64,000 nt of DNA from Triplophysa rosa (lineage: Eukaryota > Chordata > Actinopteri > Cypriniformes > Nemacheilidae), in NCBI RefSeq assembly GCF_024868665.1, contig NC_079890.1, forward strand, positions 39,289,773 to 39,353,772. The letters are read 5' to 3'. Positions 55,041-64,000 of this stretch are shown here, one piece after another. A program made the position numbers and the translations under genes. A model generated the notes under the pieces. The model did not search any database, had not been told where the DNA came from, and worked only from the letters and a program-made list of their open reading frames with translations. The first letter of the stretch is position 1, and every line of letters begins with the position of its first letter.

Positions 55041-55299
55041 ACAGTCCCAACAAATGAAACGCCCCGAACCACAACCAATATGAATTGGGTCCCTGCTATG
55101 ATAACAGCAACAATCTCAAATATTTACAGAACAAGTGGGAACCCAGTGTTCCTTTAGTTTTCCCTATATCTGTCCTGACAAGTAAGCTGAAAACTAAGGC
55201 CCTTTCCAGTTGTATGGCAAACCTATCTAATCTACTACCTATTAGACGTCTCTCTGAGAATGACAGGGGTAAAAAAACAAAAAACAGTTACTATTAAAA

Positions 55300-58057
55300 T
55301 AGCACTTTTAAACATTCGTTCACTAAAAAACAAATCCTTTTCGGTCAATCACCAGTAACAAACTGGACTTCATGTTTCTAAATGAAACTTGGGTAGATGA
55401 TAGTTGTGGTGATACAATCCTCTATGAATCTGCCCCCCCCAAACTTTACTTTTATCAATGTTTGCAGAGCTATTAGGAGAGGTGGAGGAATAGCTGCTCT
55501 ATTTAAAGATCTCTTTCAATGCACGCAAGTGTTACTTGGTGACTACCTGTCCTTTGACTACTTGAATATTGCTTTAAAAGGTGCACCACACACTCTGTTT
55601 ACAATCATTTACAGACCTCCCAAATACTCCTCAGTCTTTGTTGATGACTTTTCAGAACTGCTATCAGCTATTTCAACAGAATCTGACTGCTTTGTTATTG
55701 CTGGAGATTTTAATATTCATGTAGACAAGACAGAAAACAACACCGCAAATGAACTCTTAAATGTTTTAAACACTTTTGATCTGATCCAGCATGTGCACGG
55801 TCCCACACACAACCGTGGACACTCTGGATCTGCTCATTAGCAAAGGCCTAAACATTTCATCCACTATTATTAGAGATGTGGCGCTGTCTGATCATTTCTG
55901 TATTTTCTTTGATATATCAATCAGTCCTGCCACTGAAGATAGACCCGTTTCTGTAAAAAAGAGATTCATAAATGAGAACACAAGTGAGCTATTTATGAAT
56001 GCTATGTTTTTGTCACCAAGTATATCTGCAGACTCTATTGATGTTCTCCTCGATATCTTTAATGCAAAAGTAAAACATGCTATCGATGCCATTGCTCCTG
56101 TAAAGGTCAAGGCGATAACTGGCAGGCGTAAAGCACCCTGGAGAAACACACAAGCAGTACAAAGCATGAAAAGAACATGCAGAAAAGCTGAGCGTATGTG
56201 GCGAAAAACAAAACTTGAAGTTCACTATAACATCTATAAAGACAGTCTGCGTGCCTTCAATGTTGACTTAGGCAAAGCTAGACAGAACTTTTTTTCTAAC
56301 ATTATAAACTGCAACATAAATAACATTCACACTCTTTTTGCAACTGTAGAGAGACTAACAAATCCCCCGAGTCAAGTTCCCAGGGAAATGCTGTCTGATG
56401 ACAAATGCAATGAGTTTGCAGCTTTTTTCCTTGAGAAGATCAATAATATCAGAATGGAAATCAGCAAAAGCTCCATGCGGCAGTCAGGTCAGTCTGACTT
56501 CAGTACAACAGAAATGAGTAACTCTGTCTGAATTTCAGACAATTGATCACAAAACCTTGGAGGAAACGGTACAGCATCTTAAAGTGTCAACTTGCAGCCT
56601 TCACACACTTCCCACATCCTTTTTCAAAAGAGTGTTTAACTGTTTGGAAGCAGATCTCCTAAAAATAGTAAATACCTCACTGCTCTCAGGAACTTTCCCA
56701 GAGTCCCTTAAAATTGCAGTTGTCTAACCTCTACTAAAATAGAGTTATCTAGACAAAACCTTACTGTCTAACTACAGACCAATATCAAATCTTCCTTTTA
56801 TAGGCAAGATCATTGAAAAGGTTGTCTTCAATCAGCTGACCAAATTCTTGAACTCAAATGGCTACCTGGACAATTATCAGTCTGGTTTCCGTCAGCATCA
56901 CAGCACAGAGACGGTGCTCATAAAGATAATAAATGATATTCGATTGGATTCTGATTCAGGCAAAATATCAGTTCTGGTATTACTAGATCTCAGTGGTGCC
57001 TTTGACACGGTAGATCACACCACACTCCTACATAGGCTGGAAAACTGGGTAGGGCTTTCTTGGGTTGGTACTTAAATGGTTTGGGTCATACCTTAAAGGG
57101 AGAGGTTAAATGTGAACATAGGCAACCATGAATCTGACTGGACACCCATGAGTTGTGGTGTTCCACAGGGCTCGATTCTTGCTCCGCTCCTCGTCAATTT
57201 GTATAATATTGAAAAAGTACCAAATTGCCCCCCACAGCTATGCAGATGACACTCAGATCTACCTAGCCCTCTCACCCAATGACTACAGGCCTATTGACTC
57301 TCTTTGCCAGTGCATTGATGAAATTAACAGCTGGATGTGTCAAAACTTCCTTCAGTTAAATAAAAACAAAACTGAAGTCATTGTATTTGGTAACAAGGAT
57401 GAAACTAACAAGGTAAACACATACCTTGACTTAAGAGGTCTAAAGACACAAAGTAAGGTAAAAAATCTTGGTGTCATTTTAGAGTCTGACCTTAGTTTCT
57501 CAGCAGTCATGTCAAAGCAATAAGCAAATCAGCGTACTACCATCTCAGAAACATAGCCAGAATCAGATGTTTTGTCTCAAAGCAAGATTTAGAGAAACTA
57601 GGGGATGCTTTCATCACCAGCAGGGTGGATTACTGTAATGGACTCCTCACAGGTCTTCCCAAGAAGACCATCAGACAGCTGCAGCTCATACAGAACGCTG
57701 CTGCCAGGACTCTGACCAGAACCAAACAATCTGAGCTCATCACTCCAATCCTCAGGTCCTTACACTGGTTACCAGTCACTGTTAGAATCAACTTCAAAGT
57801 TTTATACTGTCTATAAATCACTCAATGGTCTAGGACCTAAATACATTTCAGATATGCTTATTGAATATAAACCAAACAGACTTCTCAGATCATTAGGATC
57901 AGGTCAGTTAGAGATAACAAGGGTTCACTCCAAACAAGGCGAGTCAGCGTTTAGCCATTACGCCACCCGTAGCTGGAATCTGCTTCCAGACGACATCAGA
58001 CGTTCACCAACAGTAGAATCCAGATTAAAACACACCTGTTTAGCTGTGCATTTCTAA
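55300..58057 (+). pseudogene. LINE ORF2: endonuclease and reverse transcriptase
   Basis: The APE-like endonuclease has IYRPPKYSS, VIAGDFNIHVD and, after a shift near 55820, LDLLISKGLNI and ALSDHFCIFFD. The RT part includes NYRPISNLPFIGKIIEKVVF, YQSGFRQHHSTETVLIKII, LLDLSGAFDTVDH, GVPQGSILAPLL and SYADDTQIYL (catalytic Asp pair intact), then LNKNKTEVIVFG. The C-terminal blocks RVDYCNGLLTGLP-like and LHWLPVTVRINFKVL end at 58057. Stops near 56725, 57075 and 57110 and several shifts make it non-functional. In active relatives it nicks DNA and primes reverse transcription at the target. Confidence 0.85.
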
Positions 58058-59029
58058 TTTCTTTTTCTTTTGCTCTTATTCTTTTTATATATACACTCAC
58101 ATTTTTAATCAATTTTATTGCTGGTTTATTGTCTCTTAAAATCTAAAGTATTTGTGATCTTAAATCATTTGCATTTTAAAGAGACGTCTTATTTCTCTCT
58201 GTCAATCATTTTATGTAAAGCACTTTGAATTGCCCTTGTGTATGAAATGTGCTATATAAATAAACTTGCCTTGCCTTGCCTAACTCCGCCCATCAGTTTC
58301 AGATTGGAATAGACAAAATGTAAGAAAGGCACATGAAAATTAACTGCTCCGGTGGCGTAGAGCGTAAAGCATGTGTTACCTACTTCAATGTCGTTGTGGG
58401 TTGCTGAACTTTTTCACATATCAGATTGTAAAGGTATTTATTTTTAATAAAATGATGAAAATATTTGAAAATGGCTGTTCAAGTCATACATGTACCAAAC
58501 ATGTTGCGCTTAATTATGTTGGCTTGACAGAGCTAACATACTGATCTTGTATCTAAGCTTATTATTATTCTTCTGATCCCCCAAATTTCTGACTGCTACT
58601 CCTCCTAGAGCTTTCAAGCTACATCCACCAAACTTTCCACAAACCTTCAGTCTGGTCTGACTTGAGTTGCTATATCTTTTCTATCTGATCCGGGTTCTGG
58701 TTTTCGAAAACCGGACTCTCAAATCCACCTAATTTCCCATTGACTTAACATTGCGACAAACTTTGACGGCTCATAACTCAAAGTGAGGATGTCTAGAAAC
58801 TTGCGAGTTACCACGTTTGAAGAGCTGGCAGGCTCTGTAAGAACGTACCTCACAATGGGGTGTAAGTTGCACCCCTGGGGCGTAAGAGCCCCCCAAAATT
58901 CCCCATTGACTTATAATGGGACAGGAAACATGCCCATATAAGGCGTCATAACTGTCCCATGTTGAATAACTTCGCAGTACAACCACTTAGAGACAAGGGG
59001 GTGGGCTCATTTTACTCAGGCAACCAATC

Positions 59030-59860
59030 AGTATCCCAGGAACTTCCTTAAGCTACGAAGCCACGCCCATAGCAACCATTTACAGCAACCTAGCAACGAC
59101 TCCCATAGACTCCCATTATAAAAAGTCTAGATGGATATCTTTGCAACTCAGTGTCGTAAAGACAAGGGGGTGGGCTCACTTGACTCAGGCAACCAATCAG
59201 TATCCCTGAAACTTCCTCAAGCTACGAAGCCACGCCCATAGCAACAAAACATGTTAACTTAGCAACCATTTAACAAGACCTATAACTCTGCATCAGAACA
59301 TCGTAGAGACATGGGGGTTGGTTTGTTTCACTTGGTACTTGAAGCAGTATCAATTGGCTTCTGCTAAGCCACGCCCATAGCAACCAAACAGGTTAGCCTA
59401 GCAACCGTTTAGCAATACCTATATCTCTGCATCAGAACATCATAGAGACACAGGGGTTGGTTCGTTTCACTCGTAGCTTAGAGTATCATCAAATGGCAGA
59501 TGCTAAGCCACGCCCATAGCAACCAAATAGGTTAGCCTAGCAACCATTTTGCAATACCTATATCTCTGCATCAGAACATCTTAGAGAAATGGGGTTTGGT
59601 TCGTTTCACTTATGGCTTGGAGTATTATCAATTACCAGCTACCAGGCCACGCCCATAGCAACCAAACACATGACCTTAGCAACCGTTTAGCAGGACCAAT
59701 ATCTCTGCTTTAGAACATTGTAGAGACATGGGGGTTGGTTCGCTTCACTTGTGGCTCAAAGTATTATCAGTTGCCAGCTGGCAAAGCCACGCCCATAGCA
59801 ACCAAACCCATGACCTTAGCAACCGTTTAGCAAGACCTGCAGTATATCTGCATCAGAACA
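59030..59860. repeat. 139-bp minisatellite array
   Basis: CCACGCCCATAGCAACC recurs at 59061, 59230, 59369, 59508, 59647 and 59787: spacings 169, 139, 139, 139 and 140. Each unit also holds CTCTGCATCAGAACAT and GGTTGGTTCG-type blocks. Units are 80-90% alike. Confidence 0.9.
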
Positions 59861-59910
59861 ATGAAAACAAAGTTTTACGATAAGTTTAATCAATAAAACC
59901 TTTCAAACTA

Positions 59911-61504
59911 CAAACCCGATTCCAAAAAAGTTGGGACACTGTACAAATTGTGAATAAAAAAGGAATGCAATAATTTACGAATCTCATAAACTTATATTTT
60001 ATTCACAATAGAATATAGATAACATATCAAATGTTGAAAGTGAGACATTTTGAAATGTCATGCCAAATATTGGCTCATTTTGGATTTCATGAGAGCTACA
60101 CATTCCAAAAAAGTTGGGACAGGTAGCAATAAGAGGTCGGAAAAGTTAAATGTACATATAAGGAACAGCTGGAGGACCAATTTGCAACTTATTAGGTCAA
60201 TTGGCAACATGATTGGGTATAAAAAGATCCTCTCAGAGTGGCAGTGTCTCTCAGAAGTCAAGATGGGCAGAGGATCACCAATTCCCCCAATGCTGCGGCG
60301 AAAAATAGTGGAGCAATATCAGAAAGGAGTTTCTCAGAGAAAAATTGCAAAGAGTTTGAAGTTATCATCATCTACAGTGCTTAATATCATCCAAAGATTC
60401 AGAGAATCTGGAACAATCTCTGTGAGTAAGGGTCAAGGCCGGAAAACCATACTGGATGCCCGTGATCTTCGGGCCCTTAGACGGCACTGCATCACATACA
60501 GGAATGCTACTGTAATGGAAATCACAACATGGGCTCAGGAATACTTCCAGAAAACATTGTCGGTGAACACAATCCACCGTGCCATTCGCCGTTGCCGGCT
60601 AAAACTCTATAGGTCAAAAAAGAAGCCATATCTAAACATGATCCAGAAGCGCAGGCGTTTTCTCTGGGCCAAGGCTCATTTAAAATGGACTGTGGCAAAG
60701 TGGAAAACTGTTCTGTGGTCAGACGAATCAAAATTTGAAGTTCTTTTTGGAAAACTGGGACGCCATGTCATCCGGACTAAAGAGGACAAGGACAACCCAA
60801 GTTGTTATCAGCGCTCAGTTCAGAAGCCTGCATCTCTGATGGTATGGGGTTGCATGAGTGCGTGTGGCATGGGCAGCTTACACATCTGGAAAGGCACCAT
60901 CAATGCTGAAAGGTATATCCAAGTTCTAGAACAACATATGCTCCCATCCAGACGTCGTCTCTTTCAGGGAAGACCTTGCATTTTCCAACATGACAATGCC
61001 AGACCACATACTGCATCAATTACAACATCATGGCTGCGTAGAAGAAGGATCCGGGTACTGAAATGGCCAGCCTGCAGTCCAGATCTTTCACCCATAGAAA
61101 ACATTTGGCGCATCATAAAGAGGAAGATGCGACAAAGAAGACCTAAGACAGTCGAGCAACTAGAAGCCTGTATTAGACAAGAATGGGACAACATTCCTAT
61201 TCCTAAACTTGAGCAACTTGTCTCCTCAGTCCCCAGACGTTTGCAGACTGTTATAAAAAGAAGAGGGGATGCCACACAGTAGTAAACATGGCCTTGTCCC
61301 AACTTTTTTGAGATGTGTTGATGCCATGAAATTTAAAATCAACTTATTTTTCCCTTAAAATGATACATTCTCTCAGTTTAAACATTTGATATGTCATCTA
61401 TGTTGTATTCTGAATAAAATATTGAAATTTGAAACTTCCACATCATTGCATTCTGTTTTTATTCACAATTTGTACAGTGTCCCAACTTTTTTGGAATCGG
61501 GTTG
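59911..61504 (+). mobile_element. Tc1/mariner element, copy 2, complete IR/DR
   Basis: CAAACCCGATTCC at 59911 and GGAATCGGGTTG at 61504 are flanked by TA. Direct-repeat motifs AAAAAAGTTGGGACA occur twice at each end (about 59923 and 60106; about 61296 and 61479 inverted), the IR/DR layout of Sleeping Beauty-like elements. Length is 1,594 bp. Confidence 0.95.
60263..61282 (+). CDS. Tc1-family transposase, copy 2 (intact)
   Basis: ATG at 60263 (MGRGSPIPP) to stop at 61282 gives 339 residues without interruption. The domains match copy 1: paired-like helix-turn-helix, GRKT motif and a DD34E catalytic domain with WSDESKF, FQHDNARPH and SPIENIW. It differs from copy 1 at three residues: Leu for His in the STVHN block, Arg for Asn in KLYNSKK, and Thr for Asn in LKWNVAK. 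With its four direct repeats this copy has all visible parts of an autonomous element. The frame upstream of MGRG is open but lies in the terminal repeat. Confidence 0.95.
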   Translation: MGRGSPIPPMLRRKIVEQYQKGVSQRKIAKSLKLSSSTVLNIIQRFRESGTISVSKGQGRKTILDARDLRALRRHCITYRNATVMEITTWAQEYFQKTLSVNTIHRAIRRCRLKLYRSKKKPYLNMIQKRRRFLWAKAHLKWTVAKWKTVLWSDESKFEVLFGKLGRHVIRTKEDKDNPSCYQRSVQKPASLMVWGCMSACGMGSLHIWKGTINAERYIQVLEQHMLPSRRRLFQGRPCIFQHDNARPHTASITTSWLRRRRIRVLKWPACSPDLSPIENIWRIIKRKMRQRRPKTVEQLEACIRQEWDNIPIPKLEQLVSSVPRRLQTVIKRRGDATQ

Positions 61505-61544
61505 TATTTCAAACTCTTCAGGACAGGCTTTGTCAAGCTAACAT

Positions 61545-62245
61545 AAAGTTTGTACTCGAACTTTACTTTCTAGTTGCACTTTGGTGCTATATATTCGTCC
61601 TTATTGTTCTCGACATGCGGTAGCTATCGTCTATTGCAAGATTAATTACATTTTGATACTTGAGAGAAAACTCAAATAAATGGAAAACGTCACACTTTGT
61701 AGTTTCATGAGTTCAAAACTAAATTTAGAAAGTTTGTTGTATATTTGTAGCCTATCTGGCAATGCCCGTAGTAATAAGTGAAAATAAGATTTTTTTAAGA
61801 TATTATTTTTCCATCTGTTTCCCCTGTATACTTGAATGTTTGTCCTTATTAGCAGGGGGTTCCCAAATGTCTCAATCCTTGACCCACCGACAGGTAATCT
61901 GTGTCAAACACCAAATTTTTAACATGGGGAAAACACAAATTGTATCACGAATTAATACGTTTAATTACGTATGGCCACAGCCATCCTTACATATAATAAA
62001 GCACAACATACTTTAAATGATCTATTAATGAAAACATGATATAGTTTAAAAACAAATGGAAGCAGATCTGATATGTGAAAATTTAGAATAGTGAGATCAG
62101 CGGATTCGAACCTGTTTCACGGCAGTGTCAATATTATTTGTTATACCGTTACACCACTGAAGCCGTGGATAAAGCGGCGCAGTTTTTATCCTGTTTTCTA
62201 GAGGAGTCACCTCTGAATATTCCCAACGAGTTATTACAGAAAACA
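61545..62245. other. Unassigned sequence inside the nest
   Basis: Not part of the hAT-like shell. AATTAT at 58512-58517 and 62245-62250 may be the duplication of a larger insertion that includes this stretch. It contains the tRNA-like segment at 62091-62165. Confidence 0.3.
62091..62165 (-). repeat. tRNA-like promoter segment (SINE head?)
   Basis: On the minus strand TGGTGTAACGG (A-box-like, 62147-62157) and GGTTCGAATCC (B box, 62102-62112) have tRNA spacing. The putative acceptor ends do not pair, so a real tRNA gene is unlikely. Confidence 0.4.
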
Positions 62246-62313
62246 ATTATTAAAGTTTGTGTCGTCTTTGTCCCCACCACTTTTCAAAACAAAGTTACGC
62301 CACTGAATTCGTT

Positions 62314-62425
62314 GCATTCATATAGCGCTTTTCTGGACACTCACAGCGCTTTACATGGAAGGGTGAATCTCCTTAACCGCCACATGTTCAGCATCCACCT
62401 GGTTACACATCTCTTCGAAAATTAG
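62314..62425. repeat. Retroposon 3' UTR fragment
   Basis: CATTCATATAGCGCTTTTCT and CACAGCGCTTTACATGGAAG are a known fish LINE-tail phrase. Confidence 0.5.
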
Positions 62426-63087
62426 TCTAACATGACTCTTTTGGAAAGTGTTTTAAGTTAAAGTGTTTTTGACGAAATTTCAATTTCCTTCCAGCTTCAT
62501 CCAACAGTTTGTAAAGAAGAAGATATATTTATAAATCCAATTTTTTAAGGCACAACCTACAAATGGCAGTTCTGCAGCAAAGTGGGAGAGTATGCATATA
62601 TTGTGGCACATATGCAAACCCACGAGAAGACGGCTGTTAAGCATGGAGGTTTTTGTCAGTTTAAAATGTTGAGATGCAAATTCTCCACTAGTAATGTTAA
62701 GCATTTTATTCCAATGTTAATTTGTGTACAGTGTTGATGTTGAACATTGCCATAAGAATAAATTATGCACACACATACACACACAAAAATAAATTTTACA
62801 AACTTATGTTTGCCTGTATTTACTGTACGTCTGGTATGTTGTCATGGAGGCTCCATTTGATTTCACAATTGTACGTATAAATTCAATGCTCAGATATGGT
62901 TAAAATATGTGCAGTTTGGTTTTTGATATAGTCCAGGAAGGGGCCTCCTTTGTGGTCCTTCCTGAGATGTCTTCCCTTTTTACCTTTAGTTTTGGGGGAG
63001 ATTTATTTTCTTTTTTACTTTCTTGCTATGAGGTTTTAAGTTGGGATGTCGTCCTGTTTTGCTTGATATAACTTTGTGGGCCTGTTA
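62426..63087. other. Unassigned AT-rich sequence
   Basis: No exon or bounded element. A short (ACAC)n stretch lies near 62770. Confidence 0.3.
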
Positions 63088-63408
63088 AAGTAATAGTTTA
63101 CCCAAAAATGAAAATTCTGTCATCATTTGCTCACCCTCTTGTCATTTTAAACCTGTGTGACTTTCTTTCTTTCGCAGAACACAAAAGAAGATATTTTGAA
63201 GAATGTTGGTTACTGGCACCCATTCTCGTGCATTGGTTTTGTGTCCTTACAATAGAAGTGAATGGGTGCCAGCGCTGTTTGCTTACTAACTTTTTTCAAA
63301 ATATCTTATTTTGTGTTCTGCGGAAGGAGGGAAGTCATACAGGTTTGAAATGACAAGAGGGTAAATGATGATATTTTTTTCGTTTTTGGTTGAACTATCC
63401 CTTTAAAC
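63088..63408. mobile_element. MITE (AATAGTTTACCCAAAAATG ends), complete
   Basis: AATAGTTTACCCAAAAATGA at the left and GTTGAACTATCCCTTTAA at the right pair as inverted ends, with GACAAGAGGGTAAATGATGA mirroring TCATCATTTGCTCACCCTC. It contains ACAAAAGAAGATATTTTGAA. This is one of the most abundant cyprinid MITEs. Confidence 0.8.
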
Positions 63409-64000
63409 CCTTTCAGAGTCAGAATTAACTTTCAACTTAAACAGTAAATTTATTTTACTCTGGTGTCTTCCTCAGCATGATATGCCTTCCTTAAGGAGGT
63501 GGTGGTGCACAGTGTTGGTGGAGAATCTTGAGATTGAAGGGAACCGGTGTCTTTAAAAAATATAGAGAAATTCAAGATATTATTAGCAGTAATCTGGGGC
63601 AGCAAAATTTAGATTTTTTATTAACTACTACATCCATGGCCGGAGGTTTGCCCACTTTAAGCAGACCCAATTTTCCGCATCCCTAAGAAGAGGAAATATG
63701 AGGTCACCACGGTAAGAATTATGGCTAAATTTAGGACCAAAATTTGGTCTAAAAAGTAAGCGTCATTTTTGTGCTTTACATGTACTAAGCTGTTATGTAA
63801 TATGGATCTTACTCCCTTGATGTAAAGGAACATGTCCTCTCAAACCCACTCGATGAGAAGTCATGTGGAGACGAGTCTTCTTTAGAGGGACTTGGCATTT
63901 TGCAGGCATGTATCTACATTTGATTTCCTTCATTTTTTAGAAGTGGCCTCTATGAGCTGTAGGTTAAACTCACTCACAGGTTCACAGTTAGTTATATGTG
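63409..64000. other. Unassigned sequence
   Basis: No gene, RNA or bounded repeat recognised up to the window end. Confidence 0.3.

Larger units (their letters stand above)
52654..58279 (+). mobile_element. LINE (L2/CR1-like), near full length, nested
   Basis: Inserted between two CTAACTC copies (52647-52653 and 58280-58286). It has a 5' UTR, an ORF1 with an esterase-like part, an ORF2 with endonuclease and RT, and a 3' end with CTATATAAATAAA and (CTTGC)n. It is interrupted by another LINE tail at about 54457-55040. Stops and shifts in both frames show it is dead. Confidence 0.85.
58516..61544. mobile_element. Element with ATGTTGGCTTGACA ends carrying a minisatellite
   Basis: ATGTTGGCTTGACAGAGC at 58516 and GCTTTGTCAAGCTAACAT at 61527-61544 are imperfect inverted repeats. 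The interior has CTCCTCCTAGAGCTTTCAAG, a known fish-repeat phrase, the tandem array at 59030-59860 and the Tc1 copy at 59911-61504. No coding capacity of its own is seen. Confidence 0.6.
52493..62305 (-). mobile_element. hAT-like non-autonomous element, copy 2, outer shell of a 9.8-kb nest
   Basis: Left end CATAGGTGTAATTTGC and right end CAAAGTTACGCCACTG match copy 1 (26498-27495) in reverse. The flanks 52485-52492 and 62306-62313 are both AATTCGTT, an exact 8-bp duplication 9.8 kb apart. Element-derived pieces are 52493-52653, 58287-58518 and about 62246-62305. The rest is later insertion. Confidence 0.9.

Noticed and set aside
59030..59860. Regularly spaced 139-bp units as a repeat-spacer array.
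   Set aside because: The whole unit is repeated and no unique spacers exist, so it is a minisatellite.

Overview
The window looks like teleost fish genomic DNA, most likely a cyprinid or close relative. This is inferred from three things: short exons with GT-AG introns, an eel-fucolectin-type lectin gene, and a dense mix of transposons whose consensus motifs I recognise from zebrafish and carp. Nothing looks bacterial or viral. Most of the 64 kb is transposon sequence. Only one host gene family can be supported.

Host genes. Four fucolectin-type (F5/8C/FTP) modules are present, each made of a ~280-bp exon plus a ~140-bp exon. Two lie in tandem on the + strand (5256-6470). They join in phase to three short tail exons (9134-9216, 9973-10063, 10262-10284). 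On the - strand one module (33240-32730) joins to homologous tail exons (29541-29459, 29306-29151). A further - strand module lies at 48904-48369. The loci are convergent and mirror each other. The 48.9-kb module may be the first module of the - strand gene, cut off by about 15 kb of inserted elements. No signal-peptide exon was found, so all gene models are 5' incomplete.

Mobile elements, left to right: a gag-bearing non-autonomous LTR element and an L2-type LINE 3' end (2.0-5.0 kb); MITEs filling the lectin intron (6.7-9.9 kb); a 122-bp-arm inverted repeat abutting a BEL/Pao-like retrotransposon (12.2-19.2 kb); a full-length hAT element with 8-bp target duplications, a mutated transposase and a nested 1-kb element (20.3-24.0 kb); two more hAT-like non-autonomous elements with 8-bp duplications (24.7-27.5 kb); MITEs in the second lectin locus (28.5-32.1 kb); a Tc1/mariner copy with an intact transposase (33.9-35.3 kb); LINE, SINE and possible DIRS-type debris (35.4-39.5 kb); a Ty3/Gypsy-like pol with one LTR, the latter followed by a hAT MITE (40.3-44.6 kb); more LINE, SINE and MITE sequence (45.1-48.3 kb); and a 9.8-kb nest (52.5-62.3 kb). 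In the nest, one small hAT-like element was split first by a 5.6-kb LINE and then by a minisatellite-bearing element, which was itself hit by a second, nearly identical Tc1 copy.

How it fits together: the lectin modules are probably secreted carbohydrate-binding domains, and the transposons are passive or formerly active insertions in their introns and flanks. The two Tc1 transposases are the only long intact catalytic reading frames. BEL, Gypsy, LINE and hAT proteins all carry stops, shifts or lost catalytic residues.
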